From the NCBI RefSeq assembly GCF_005049105.1, contig NZ_SUKA01000001.1, forward strand, positions 806,001 through 870,000: a stretch of DNA of 64,000 nt. The letters are read 5' to 3'. The translations under genes and the position numbers were made by a program. The notes under the pieces were generated by a model. The model saw only the letters and a list, made by a program, of their open reading frames with translations, was not told the origin of the DNA and searched no databases. Positions 17,710-26,398 of the stretch are shown here, one piece after another; the stretch's first letter is position 1, and the number at the start of each line of letters is the position of its first letter. This DNA comes from Sphingobacterium alkalisoli (GTDB taxonomy: Bacteria; Bacteroidota; Bacteroidia; Sphingobacteriales; Sphingobacteriaceae).

Positions 17710-18618
17710 ATGCATTTTGATGAAAATAATCCATTAGATATTGTCTTGAATGATTTGTTTGAGCATTATCGCCAAAATGTCGCTGATGTCGATAAAATTA
17801 CCAAGAGCTTATTAGATAAGGGGGTTGTTGCTTCTCAGAACGACATTGTTAATGATCATATTGCTTTTAGAACATTAGCTGTACCTTATCTGGGGATCCA
17901 GTCTTTTGAAAAGATATTCTTAAAATACGGATACAAGAAAAGAGATTATTATTATTTCGAAGGAAAAAAGTTGGATGCTTACTGGTATTCGCCTCCAGCT
18001 AATCATTACCCTCGGATTTTTGTGTCCGAGTTGCGAGTTGCTGATTTGTCACAAAATGCGCAGGCTATTATCTATGGATATACAAAAAATGTTGACTCGG
18101 ATCCGGTGGATGAATTGCAGTTAAGTAATGGGAAGGAAGTGGCAAATTTTTTACAAAGGCCGCTGTGGGCTCTTCCGACTTCTAAAGATTATCAGGCTTT
18201 ACTCGCGGAAAGCGAATATGCCGCATGGGTGATATACAACCGATATTACCTTAATCATTATACAATTAGTATTCATGAGTTGAAAGAAGGGTATAATACG
18301 CTAGAAGAATTCAATAGGTTTTTGGCTGATATCGGAGTGAAGTTGAATACTTCAGGTGGTGTTATCAAGACCAGTGACGATGGTCTTCTACGCCAAAGTA
18401 GTACTGTCTCGGCGCTTTACGAAGCAAAATTTGCAGATAACAAATCATTAGAGATCGCTGGTAGCTATGTTGAATTTGCCGAACGTAGCATCTTGCCGGA
18501 ATACAAAGATATGCCAAAAGATCAAATTCAACCGCAGCACCGGAGAGACGGTTTTGAAACAAATAATGCGGATAAAATTTTTGAAAGTACCTATACTGCG
18601 CAGATTAAAGGTTCGTAA
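17710..18618 (+). CDS. DUF1338-family 2-oxoadipate dioxygenase/decarboxylase-like protein
   Basis: A 302-residue protein of the DUF1338 family. Characterised members (HglS of Pseudomonas putida) are Fe(II)-dependent and convert 2-oxoadipate to D-2-hydroxyglutarate in lysine breakdown. Likely metal-binding segments are DHIAFRT near residue 55, FVSELRV near 108 and HYTISIHEL near 185. It is shorter than HglS (about 460 residues), as is usual for the Bacteroidota branch. The ATG at 17710 fits the family N-terminus; the region upstream is not protein-like. The next gene, 10 bases downstream, encodes a YdiJ-like D-2-hydroxyacid dehydrogenase, exactly the enzyme expected to consume the product. Substrate is inferred, not shown. 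Confidence 0.85.
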   Translation: MHFDENNPLDIVLNDLFEHYRQNVADVDKITKSLLDKGVVASQNDIVNDHIAFRTLAVPYLGIQSFEKIFLKYGYKKRDYYYFEGKKLDAYWYSPPANHYPRIFVSELRVADLSQNAQAIIYGYTKNVDSDPVDELQLSNGKEVANFLQRPLWALPTSKDYQALLAESEYAAWVIYNRYYLNHYTISIHELKEGYNTLEEFNRFLADIGVKLNTSGGVIKTSDDGLLRQSSTVSALYEAKFADNKSLEIAGSYVEFAERSILPEYKDMPKDQIQPQHRRDGFETNNADKIFESTYTAQIKGS

Positions 18619-18628
18619 TTGAAGTATT

Positions 18629-21565
18629 TTGGAGGAGCTTTTATTACATCTTAAGGGGTCACTTGTTGGAGATCTCTTTACGGATCACACCATGCGTATT
18701 CTGTATGCGACAGATGCATCTGCATACCGTGAAATCCCCTTAGCGGTAGCTATTCCACAGACGGAAGAGGATATACAGAAGCTCATCTTCTTTGCGCAAG
18801 AAAATAAAATTTCACTCATACCGCGAACAGCAGGAACTTCTCTTGCCGGACAGGTGGTGGGGTCGGGGATAGTAGTAGATGTGTCGAAATATTTTACGAA
18901 AATACTGGAAGTCAATAAAGTTGATAAATGGGTACGGGTGCAGCCGGGAGTAATTCGGGATGAACTGAATTTGTTTTTAAAACCATATGGCCTATTCTTC
19001 GGTCCGGAAACCTCTACTGCTAATCGGGCCATGATCGGAGGAATGGTGGGAAACAACTCCTGCGGATCAAACTCACTGATCTACAAAAGTACTCGTGAGC
19101 ATGTACTGGAGATCGAAGCTTTTTTGAGCGACGGCTCTAAAGTGTTATTTAAAGATTTGAGCTTCGAAGAGTTTACGGAAAAATGTACGGGAACGACACT
19201 TGAAGGAAGGTTGTATGCCCAAATCCGAAGTATATTGAGTGATTATCAAAATCAGGAGCGCATTAGATCCGAATTTCCAAAACCATCTATAGAACGCAGA
19301 AATACAGGATATGCAATAGATGTTTTAGTTAACACAGATCCGTTTACGGCTGGAGGAGGGGCTTTTAATTTTTCTAAATTGATCTGTGGGTCGGAGGGTA
19401 CATTAGCGTTTATTACCTCTGTTAAATTGCATCTAAATAAGATTTCTCCCTATCCTTCTGGATTATTATGTGTTCATTTTTATAGTATAGAAGATGCGCT
19501 GCAAGCCAATTTGATAGCGCTAAAATACAAGCCGCTAGTGAGTGAGCTCATGGACAATTATATTTTGTCTTGTACCAAAAGCAATCTCGAACAAGCTCAT
19601 AACCGATTTTTCGTAAAAGGAGACCCCGCTGCAATCCTTATTGTGGAATACGATGGTATGGATGAGCAAGAGATTCGACGCAAAGTCGCTGAAGTGGAAG
19701 CACATATGCGGAGGGAAGAATTAGGATATTATTTTCCATTGATCCTCGAAGCGGAAAAGAAGAAAGTGTGGGATTTACGAAAAGCCGGACTTGGACTTTT
19801 GAGCAATACACCTGGAGACGAAAAACCGGTCGCCGTGATCGAAGATACAGCCGTTGATGTAGAGGATTTGCCGGAGTATATCGCTGAATTTAATCAGATT
19901 TTATTGCAATATAATTTATATTCGGTTCACTATGCGCATGCTGCCACCGGGGAACTACATTTACGACCTCTATTAAATCTTAAAACCAGCGCCGGCAATC
20001 GATTATTTAAGGAGATCGCTTTCGAGATTGCAAAACTTGTAAAAAAATACAGAGGCTCATTGAGCGGAGAGCATGGAGATGGTAGACTTAGAGGTGAATT
20101 TATCGCTTATATGGTAGGAGAGCAGAACTATCAATTACTGAAACAAATTAAACACACCTGGGATCCCTATGGTGTGTTTAATCCAGGGAAGATAGTGGAT
20201 ACGCCGGCAATGAACTCCTTCTTGCGCTATACTCCTGATCGACCGAACAGAACGATAAAAACTGCCTTTCGTTATGGAGAACAACACGTTCTTCAGCATG
20301 CGGAGCAATGTAATGGCTCGGGTGATTGTCGCAAGTCCCACTTGTCCGGAGGAACCATGTGTCCGTCGTATATGGCTACGCGAAATGAAAAGGATACTAC
20401 CCGTGCGCGGGCTAATATTTTACGGGAGTTTCTAACACACTCGCCGAAGGAAAATCCGTTTGACCATCCTGAAATCAAGGAGGTGATGGATCTATGCCTA
20501 AGTTGTAAAGGCTGTAAGACGGAATGTCCTTCGAGTGTAGATATGGCTAAACTTAAAGCAGAATTCTTGCAGGCTTATCACGATGCTAACGGTATCCCAA
20601 TACGTACACGCTTGATAGGATGGGTGGATAAGATAACACAGCTGGCCTACTATATGCCAACTGTGTACAATTGGTCGATTCAAAACCGGCTAGTTGGAGG
20701 GCTTATTAAGCGTATGGTTGGTTTTTCGGAAAAACGTAATCTTCCTTTGGTGGCGCGTGTATCTTTGCGAAAATGGTTTGAGCTCTATGATAAACCGGTA
20801 CACAATATTTCCCAGGTTAAAAAAACTGTTTATTTCTTTTGCGATGAATTCACAAATTATAACGATGTGGAAATTGGTAAAAAAGCCGTTATGTTGTTGG
20901 AGAAATTGGGATACGAAGTTTTAATGATAGATCATGCATTCAGTGGTCGGGCACTGATTTCAAAAGGCATGCTTCGCGCGGCAAAAAAGCTAGCAAATAG
21001 AAATGTAGAGGTTTTTGCTTCCCGGGTTACTAGTGAAACGCCTCTTATTGGGGTGGAGCCGTCAGCGATTTTGTCATTCCGTGACGAATATGTTGACCTA
21101 GTCGATGAACATCTCTTAACAGATGCAGAAAAGATCGCACCACATGCTATGATTATAGAAGAGTTTCTCTGGAAGGAATTTGAGAAAGGAAATATATCAT
21201 CCGAAGACTTCAATATGTCTCAAAAAACATTGCTTTTACATGCGCATTGCCAGCAGAAGGCCTGGAAATTGCAGCATTTTACGGAAAAGGTGCTTTCTAT
21301 ACCAGAGAAATTTAGTGTAAAGTCCATTGCTTCTGGTTGTTGTGGAATGGCGGGTTCTTTCGGATATGAAAAAGAACATTTCGAAATCTCCATGCAAATA
21401 GGTGGATTGGTACTCTTTCCTACCGTAAGCAATAAAGAACAGAATGATGTCCTCGTAGCGTCAGGGACTAGTTGTCGGCATCAGATTAAGGATGGTACTT
21501 CGGAGCGAGCGTACCACCCCGTAGAAATTTTATACGATGCATTGAATGAAAAAGAGGGAGCCTGA
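18629..21565 (+). CDS. FAD- and Fe-S-containing D-2-hydroxyacid dehydrogenase (YdiJ-like)
   Basis: A 978-residue fusion of an FAD-linked oxidase (PCMH-type FAD domain about 35-270, with PRTAGTSLAGQVVGSG and MIGGMVGNNSCGSNS) with a GlpC/heterodisulfide-type iron-sulphur part. Cysteine motifs are near 560 (CNGSGDCRK with MCPSY) and near 622 (CLSCKGCKTECP), with a CCG motif CCGMAGSFG near 903. The YdiJ group oxidises D-2-hydroxyglutarate to 2-oxoglutarate, passing electrons to the membrane. It most likely starts at TTG 18629, since homologues begin about 20 residues before the TLYATDASAYRE-type segment and there is no nearby ATG. D-lactate cannot be excluded as substrate, but the DUF1338 gene 10 bases upstream favours D-2-hydroxyglutarate. 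Confidence 0.9.
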   Translation: MEELLLHLKGSLVGDLFTDHTMRILYATDASAYREIPLAVAIPQTEEDIQKLIFFAQENKISLIPRTAGTSLAGQVVGSGIVVDVSKYFTKILEVNKVDKWVRVQPGVIRDELNLFLKPYGLFFGPETSTANRAMIGGMVGNNSCGSNSLIYKSTREHVLEIEAFLSDGSKVLFKDLSFEEFTEKCTGTTLEGRLYAQIRSILSDYQNQERIRSEFPKPSIERRNTGYAIDVLVNTDPFTAGGGAFNFSKLICGSEGTLAFITSVKLHLNKISPYPSGLLCVHFYSIEDALQANLIALKYKPLVSELMDNYILSCTKSNLEQAHNRFFVKGDPAAILIVEYDGMDEQEIRRKVAEVEAHMRREELGYYFPLILEAEKKKVWDLRKAGLGLLSNTPGDEKPVAVIEDTAVDVEDLPEYIAEFNQILLQYNLYSVHYAHAATGELHLRPLLNLKTSAGNRLFKEIAFEIAKLVKKYRGSLSGEHGDGRLRGEFIAYMVGEQNYQLLKQIKHTWDPYGVFNPGKIVDTPAMNSFLRYTPDRPNRTIKTAFRYGEQHVLQHAEQCNGSGDCRKSHLSGGTMCPSYMATRNEKDTTRARANILREFLTHSPKENPFDHPEIKEVMDLCLSCKGCKTECPSSVDMAKLKAEFLQAYHDANGIPIRTRLIGWVDKITQLAYYMPTVYNWSIQNRLVGGLIKRMVGFSEKRNLPLVARVSLRKWFELYDKPVHNISQVKKTVYFFCDEFTNYNDVEIGKKAVMLLEKLGYEVLMIDHAFSGRALISKGMLRAAKKLANRNVEVFASRVTSETPLIGVEPSAILSFRDEYVDLVDEHLLTDAEKIAPHAMIIEEFLWKEFEKGNISSEDFNMSQKTLLLHAHCQQKAWKLQHFTEKVLSIPEKFSVKSIASGCCGMAGSFGYEKEHFEISMQIGGLVLFPTVSNKEQNDVLVASGTSCRHQIKDGTSERAYHPVEILYDALNEKEGA

Positions 21566-21590
21566 AAAAAGTAAACCACGTCCTAAGAGC

Positions 21591-21741
21591 CGTCATTTCG
21601 ACGAAGAAGCCTGCCTGGGATAGGCCGGCGATCTATTTGCCTATTAAGTTAAGAAAGACTGCCGCGTCGTACCTCCTCGCAGTGACGAACAAGTGGTAAA
21701 ACGTTCATTGCGAGAAGGAAGAATGACGACGAAGCAATCTT
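21591..21741. repeat. Composite REP-like repeats between convergent genes
   Basis: Two repeat types fill the 186-base gap. One is delimited by CGTCATTTCGACGAAGAAG (21591) and CCTCCTCGCAGTGACG (ending 21688), imperfectly complementary ends around a GC-richer core. The other, TTCATTGCGAGAAGGAAGAA onward (21704-21741), matches the inner arm of the element at 5793-5825, but its partner arm is missing. It may serve as a bidirectional transcription barrier. No coding potential. Confidence 0.65.
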
Positions 21742-21751
21742 AAAACATCAA

Positions 21752-22597
21752 TTACTTGGTCGCCTCACCCAGGACTTGATTATTTAATTTAATGTATTCG
21801 CCGTTATTTGATTTTTCGGCTATTGCAACTCCTTCTTTCGCAGCTTGCGCCGCTCCGGCTTTATTGCCCGATTTTAAAAGAATTCTGGCTTTCCAATATT
21901 TAATGTATGGTGCTTCATTGTTACCTTTGTCGGCTTCGTTGATCCAATCAGTAGCTTTTTTGAGGTCAAGCCCGTTCGTGTAGTAATACTGAGCAGCCTG
22001 AAAATACGGTTTTTTCTCCCCTTGCATAGCCTGATCTAATGAAGCGAGAATCTCGGTGGATTGATCGACTTTAATGTTGAATGCAACTTGTGTATTTTCC
22101 CACGCTAACGTTACATTTGTAGAATTTGGTGTTACGTCTGTAAAATTAATTGTAAAGGTTTCTACTTTTTGAGACGTCGCTTGTGATTTTACGTTAAAAC
22201 GTAGTAAATCCTCCTCTTGCTTGTACTGATATGCTCCCCATTGTTGTACGTTCTTACTCAAAATAATGGTCCAATTACTTTGGTTCGGAATAGTAAATAA
22301 GCCGTATGTACCAGCTGGTACTTTGTTCCCTTCAATGCTTACTTCTTCTTCGAAAGTAATGGCAGGAATATTGTTTGCCCCAGTACGCCATACTTCACCA
22401 TAAGGTACTAACTCTCCAAATACAACCCGGCCATTGATGTTCGGTCTTTGATAAGCTAAAGAGATCTTCTTAATTCCTAATCCTTGCGTAATAGTCTGTG
22501 TACTACTTGCAGGAGGTAATTTTACCTGTGCCTCCGCAGTTTGTATCGTGAAAAATAATGCTGAAGCGGCGAATGCGCTCAATAATGTTCTGTTCAT
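21752..22597 (-). CDS. DUF2911-domain exported protein
   Basis: A 281-residue protein with a signal peptide (cleavage near AEAQ, residue 24). It holds a DUF2911 domain (about 40-180), recognised by the phrases ISLAYQRPNINGRVVFGELV, PYGEVWRTGANNIPAITF and VPAGTYGLFTIPN. The C-terminal 90 residues form helical repeats resembling TPRs (AAQYYYTNGLDLKKATDWI). DUF2911 proteins are common in Bacteroidota and their biochemical role is unknown. Lies 11 bases after the GH123-like gene on the same strand, so probably the last gene of the sugar operon, or at least read-through transcribed. Confidence 0.9.
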   Translation of the reverse strand: MNRTLLSAFAASALFFTIQTAEAQVKLPPASSTQTITQGLGIKKISLAYQRPNINGRVVFGELVPYGEVWRTGANNIPAITFEEEVSIEGNKVPAGTYGLFTIPNQSNWTIILSKNVQQWGAYQYKQEEDLLRFNVKSQATSQKVETFTINFTDVTPNSTNVTLAWENTQVAFNIKVDQSTEILASLDQAMQGEKKPYFQAAQYYYTNGLDLKKATDWINEADKGNNEAPYIKYWKARILLKSGNKAGAAQAAKEGVAIAEKSNNGEYIKLNNQVLGEATK

Positions 22598-22608
22598 TGT
22601 GAATAATT

Positions 22609-24330
22609 TTACAGTGAATTTAAGAAAGATTTTCCATCTTTCACCTGTTTCGGTATTAATTCTTGTTTAATATCTTTGTTGTTGAAGGTCGATATAAGTT
22701 TGTTTAGTTTTTCCAAATCATCTTCTCTCTTTGCTTTATGAAGATATTCTCGTATTATTTTTATTTTTTCAGCGTCTTGTATACCTTCTCTTAATCGTTC
22801 AAAGCGAATACTAGTCGTATTATCGGGATATATCAAATAAGTGTCGCCGCTGAGCCAGCTTCCATAGCGGGTGTCTTGATCGGGCGTCGCATTCCAACAA
22901 TCGTATGCCCATCTCAGGTATCCGTCAAAACCCCTTTCAACCGAGTTCCAAGCTAACCACACCGATTCGCTATAGCCTGAATTTGTAAAGGTATTTGGAA
23001 ATATTTCGGAACAGCAGGTGTAAGCTGTGGTGTTGTATCCCAACGATTTACGTTTTTCCAAAATTTCCGTAGGCATATTTTCGCCTAGTGTAATGCAATA
23101 ATCGATTAATTCAAACGCTAATTCTTCGTGATAGGTGCCTGCTAACGAAATTTTAAAGTCTGGATCGGCTTTTTTTATGATATTAATAGCCGCTAACATA
23201 TCCTTCATCGGGCGTTCATCCATTGCAATGGTGGTCTTTTCAAACCAGCCTTTTTGCTTTAAATGTGCTGCGAAATCTATTAAAAAAGGCAACCAATGTT
23301 TCTCATAAGCCTCTTCTCCCGGTTTGGCTTTTAACACTTCCATTTTATCGCTCAACTCATCAAAATAGTAAAATGAAAGATTCCAGGGAATCATGCTGTA
23401 ACAATTTATGAATTTATCGATCCCTTGATTTTGCATGAATGCTACCCATGTATCGAATACGGAGTAATCAAATCGCCATGATCCATCTTTCGCTTTTACC
23501 CATTTTATCATGGCATCGTATTTATCATAAGTTTGACCATTCCAAGGGTCGTAAATTAAGGTTGCCGTAATTGATTTTTGTCCTGCATCTGCCAACAATT
23601 TAATATGAGGCGTTAATTTTTCAAAATGTGCTGTCGAGAAGGGTTCCACCTCGTGGTGTCGTGCTACAGAATAGGGGTTTTGCCAAAGGTCTAAGTGATA
23701 AGACCATTCATCAGCATCAGGAAGTGTATGACTGGCTACTTGTACAGTGTAATCTAACGCTATCTCCTTGCTTCCTGTATTGACATATACTTTGCCATTG
23801 TAAAGACCTGCTGATGTGTTTTTCGGAATCGCGATACTTAACCAAATTGGACGGGTTTCTTTTCTTTGATAAACGAAACTTTGGCTATTGTCTATCCGAT
23901 CTGCCACTAAGATGGAATCTAGTTTGACGTTGATCCCACATCCATTTTTTAAATCTCCTGGCAAATCCGATAATACGTATGTAATGGGATGGATTTGAAT
24001 GTGATCTGCAGAAATCGTCGCCTGATCGGACGTTAACGGAGAAGCAGAAAGTTGTATGGTTTGGAAATCCGTTGTACCCCAGAATGCAAGTTGGGTGTGG
24101 ATAGTTTCGTTTTTCCAAGCCTTGGCATTCCATGTAAGAATTTGTTGTGAGGAAGAGGGGGGAGTAGATTTGGATAAACTGAATTCTGTATCGATAAAGG
24201 AGAAATTTGCAGGTTTTTTAACGATATCCCAAGCTTGTGGATTTACTGCTTTTGGATCTTTGAATTCGAGGAATTGTGCCCTTGAAATTAAACTGCTAAA
24301 TAGCAATATAAGGAATAAATGAACTTTCAT
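22609..24330 (-). CDS. GH123-like / DUF4091 glycoside hydrolase
   Basis: A 573-residue secreted protein with a signal peptide ending near SRAQF (residue 19). An N-terminal beta-sandwich (to about 205) is followed by a TIM-barrel and a C-terminal DUF4091 segment (WLSGDTYLIYPD, IRFERLREGIQDAEK). The adjacent Asp-Glu of TIAMDERP sits where GH123 N-acetyl-beta-galactosaminidases carry their Asp/Glu pair for substrate-assisted catalysis. It is therefore probably an exo-glycosidase for GalNAc- or related sugars. The start is the ATG at 24330; a longer in-frame version from 24369 would read into the repeat at 24347-24430 and lacks a signal peptide start. The permease gene lies upstream on the same strand. 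Confidence 0.82.
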   Translation of the reverse strand: MKVHLFLILLFSSLISRAQFLEFKDPKAVNPQAWDIVKKPANFSFIDTEFSLSKSTPPSSSQQILTWNAKAWKNETIHTQLAFWGTTDFQTIQLSASPLTSDQATISADHIQIHPITYVLSDLPGDLKNGCGINVKLDSILVADRIDNSQSFVYQRKETRPIWLSIAIPKNTSAGLYNGKVYVNTGSKEIALDYTVQVASHTLPDADEWSYHLDLWQNPYSVARHHEVEPFSTAHFEKLTPHIKLLADAGQKSITATLIYDPWNGQTYDKYDAMIKWVKAKDGSWRFDYSVFDTWVAFMQNQGIDKFINCYSMIPWNLSFYYFDELSDKMEVLKAKPGEEAYEKHWLPFLIDFAAHLKQKGWFEKTTIAMDERPMKDMLAAINIIKKADPDFKISLAGTYHEELAFELIDYCITLGENMPTEILEKRKSLGYNTTAYTCCSEIFPNTFTNSGYSESVWLAWNSVERGFDGYLRWAYDCWNATPDQDTRYGSWLSGDTYLIYPDNTTSIRFERLREGIQDAEKIKIIREYLHKAKREDDLEKLNKLISTFNNKDIKQELIPKQVKDGKSFLNSL

Positions 24331-24346
24331 AATCAAGTTTATTGAC

Positions 24347-24430
24347 AGGGCTGTCTCGAAAGCCTGCAACTATGGTCATGTCGCTTCGATCGAAACGACG
24401 TAAATACTTGTTGTTTTTTGAGACAGCCCT
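24347..24430. repeat. Inverted repeat element between permease and GH123-like genes
   Basis: Arms AGGGCTGTCTCGAAA (24347-24361) and TTTTGAGACAGCCCT (24416-24430) pair with one mismatch around an 54-base centre. The centre itself has a short palindrome, TCGCTTCGATCGAAACGA. The GGCTGTCT outer motif is also seen in the repeat near 5892-5905. No transposase. Since the two flanking genes run in the same direction, a folded RNA copy could reduce expression of the hydrolase relative to the permease. Confidence 0.75.
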
Positions 24431-24465
24431 GCGAGTAGGAGTTATTTAACCTAGCGCCGAATTAA

Positions 24466-25749
24466 TTATACTTTTTTCCCAGCTTTATGTCCTATAATAG
24501 CATAATAAAAAATAAATAAATAGCAAGGTAGTGCAATCCAATAAGCCGAGTGCGATCCTACATAGTGTGCTATCTGACCATATAATAATGGGATGACAGC
24601 TCCACCTGCAATTCCCATTACCAACAAACCCGACGCTGCACTCGTAAATTTGCCCACACCTTTCAAGGCTAATGGCCAGATAGCAGGCCAAATCAACGAA
24701 TTTGCAAGCCCCAATAGTGCGACAAAATAAAGCGAAGTCATTCCATGAGTGAAAACGATACCCACTGTGAACACAATCCCTAGTATGGCACATAACTTTA
24801 ATGCGGCCTCTTGTTTAATGTACTTCGGAATAGCAATGATACCGACAATATATCCAACTACCATTGCGACCATCGTAAATCCGGTAAAGAATTTTGCATC
24901 ATCTAAGGCAATACCTTGGGATACGCCATAGGCAATAATAGTGTCACCAGCCAAAACTTCAACGCCTACGTATAAGAACAGTGTAATCATTCCTAATACC
25001 ACATGCGGGAATTGCCAAACGCTGGTTTTTCCGTCTGACGCATGGTGTTGGTTTACTGTTTCTTCCTCATTCCCCTGCACTTCAGGAAGATTTGCTCTCG
25101 CGATCCAAATGGATAAAACCACTAATACGACCACAATTCCGATATAGGGATTCACTACGGCCAAAGCGACTTTGTCTAGAGCTGCGGAATACTCTGCGGC
25201 AGAAAGAGAATTTACTTGTTGTGTCAACTTATCCGCCTCACCTAAATTTAGAAACAAGCCTAGAATGATAGGGGCCACAGCGCCAGCAAACTTATTACAA
25301 ATACCCATTATACTTATTCGTCGCGCTGCAGTTTCGACCGGGCCAAGAATCGTAATATACGGATTAGAAGCAGTTTGTAATATTGCTAAACCTCCCCCCA
25401 TAACAAACAAGCCGATCAAGAAGATAAGGTAAGTTCTGGAATAGGCGGCGGGAATAAATAACAACGCGCCCACAGCCATAATACCTAAGGAAATAGACAT
25501 GCCCTTTTTAAAGCCATATTTATTCAATACCCATGTAGAAACTGGGGCCATGACTAAATAGGCGATGTAGAACGCAAACGTCACGAGATAAGATTGTACT
25601 TCGGTAAGCTCGCAAGCAATTCTTAAATAAGGAATTAGCAAAGAATTCAACCACGTGACAAAGCCGAAAATAAAGAAAAGTGATCCGATAATAATCATAG
25701 GACCTACTGTCGACTGTCCCGGTTTTTGATAAGATTTTTTAGAATCCAT
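24466..25749 (-). CDS. Sugar MFS permease (FucP/NagP-like)
   Basis: A 427-residue, 12-helix major facilitator protein of the fucose/glucose-galactose/N-acetylhexosamine permease group. Recognisable segments are GSLFFIFGFVTWLNSLLIPYL (first helix), GGGLAILQTASNPYI (helix 4) and ISIMGICNKFAGAVAPIILG. It imports a sugar with protons across the inner membrane. Its downstream partner encodes a GH123-like hexosaminidase, so N-acetylgalactosamine or N-acetylglucosamine is a plausible cargo. A LacI-like operator candidate lies about 87 bases upstream. Length is normal. Confidence 0.93.
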   Translation of the reverse strand: MDSKKSYQKPGQSTVGPMIIIGSLFFIFGFVTWLNSLLIPYLRIACELTEVQSYLVTFAFYIAYLVMAPVSTWVLNKYGFKKGMSISLGIMAVGALLFIPAAYSRTYLIFLIGLFVMGGGLAILQTASNPYITILGPVETAARRISIMGICNKFAGAVAPIILGLFLNLGEADKLTQQVNSLSAAEYSAALDKVALAVVNPYIGIVVVLVVLSIWIARANLPEVQGNEEETVNQHHASDGKTSVWQFPHVVLGMITLFLYVGVEVLAGDTIIAYGVSQGIALDDAKFFTGFTMVAMVVGYIVGIIAIPKYIKQEAALKLCAILGIVFTVGIVFTHGMTSLYFVALLGLANSLIWPAIWPLALKGVGKFTSAASGLLVMGIAGGAVIPLLYGQIAHYVGSHSAYWIALPCYLFIFYYAIIGHKAGKKV

Positions 25750-25835
25750 AGGGAGTTTTAAGATTAAATATAATTATCATAATTTGATAACACAAGACTA
25801 ATAAAATAAATTGAGAATAGAAATAGAATAAAGTA

Positions 25836-25850
25836 ATCAATCGTTTGCAT
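25836..25850. promoter_or_regulatory. LacI-type operator candidate upstream of the sugar permease
   Basis: ATCAATCGTTTGCAT is an imperfect palindrome with central CG, like LacI-family operators (consensus roughly TGCAAACGTTTGCA). A second CGTTT half-motif follows at 25852. It sits between the terminator of the upstream operon and the permease start. No lacI-type gene is in the window. Confidence 0.35.
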
Positions 25851-25857
25851 GCGTTTA

Positions 25858-25893
25858 CAAAAATAGAGAGACTCCGATGGGCGAAGTCTCTCT
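25858..25893 (-). terminator. Intrinsic terminator of the kinase-DinB-thioesterase operon
   Basis: Arms AGAGAGACT (25865-25873) and AGTCTCTCT (25885-25893) form a perfect 9-bp stem. Read on the minus strand the hairpin is followed by ATTTTTG, so it ends minus-strand transcription coming from 25975. Confidence 0.8.
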
Positions 25894-25974
25894 AAACCTA
25901 AACCGTATCATAAAACCAATGAATGGTATCTATATTAATAGTACAATGCTGTTTAAAAAATGTTTTCAAAAAAA

Positions 25975-26397
25975 TCATTTTTTTTCTACAATTGCTACTG
26001 TTAGTCGTGATATGCATAATAATTCGTGTTGATCGTTATGGATTTTAATGTCCCAAACATGTGTGGATTTCCCGAGATGAATTGCTGTACAGGTTGCCGT
26101 TACTAACCCTGCTATACCTGATTTTACATGGTTGGCATTCACTTCCAATCCTACACCTACGTATTTCGTTGTATCGATGATCAGGTTTGATGCTACACTG
26201 CCAACAGATTCGGCTAGCACCACTGAAGCTCCTCCATGAAGGATTCCGAATGGTTGTTTCACTTTGTCTGTAATGGGCATTGTGGCGATAATGGCATTAT
26301 CTAAGATACCCGTTGCTTTGATTTCGAGGAACTGAGTCATATATTTATCAAAAATACGGTTGACCTCGTCTAAGGAATAATTTTTAAGCCAGATCAT
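25975..26397 (-). CDS. PaaI/MenI-type hotdog thioesterase
   Basis: A 140-residue single hotdog-fold protein. The segment QPFGILHGGASVVLAES near residue 55 is the hallmark of the PaaI/YdiI group, with the catalytic Glu in place. MenI-type members cleave 1,4-dihydroxy-2-naphthoyl-CoA in menaquinone synthesis, and Bacteroidota use menaquinone, so that role is possible. Paa-type or general acyl-CoA cleavage is equally possible. It follows the DinB gene by a single base, so translation is probably coupled. A terminator follows 80 bases downstream. Confidence 0.88.
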   Translation of the reverse strand: MIWLKNYSLDEVNRIFDKYMTQFLEIKATGILDNAIIATMPITDKVKQPFGILHGGASVVLAESVGSVASNLIIDTTKYVGVGLEVNANHVKSGIAGLVTATCTAIHLGKSTHVWDIKIHNDQHELLCISRLTVAIVEKK

Positions 26398-26398
26398 T

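Noticed and set aside
24331..24369. Longer N-terminus for the GH123-like hydrolase.
   Set aside because: It reads into an inverted repeat and would bury the signal peptide; the ATG at 24330 begins a normal signal sequence.
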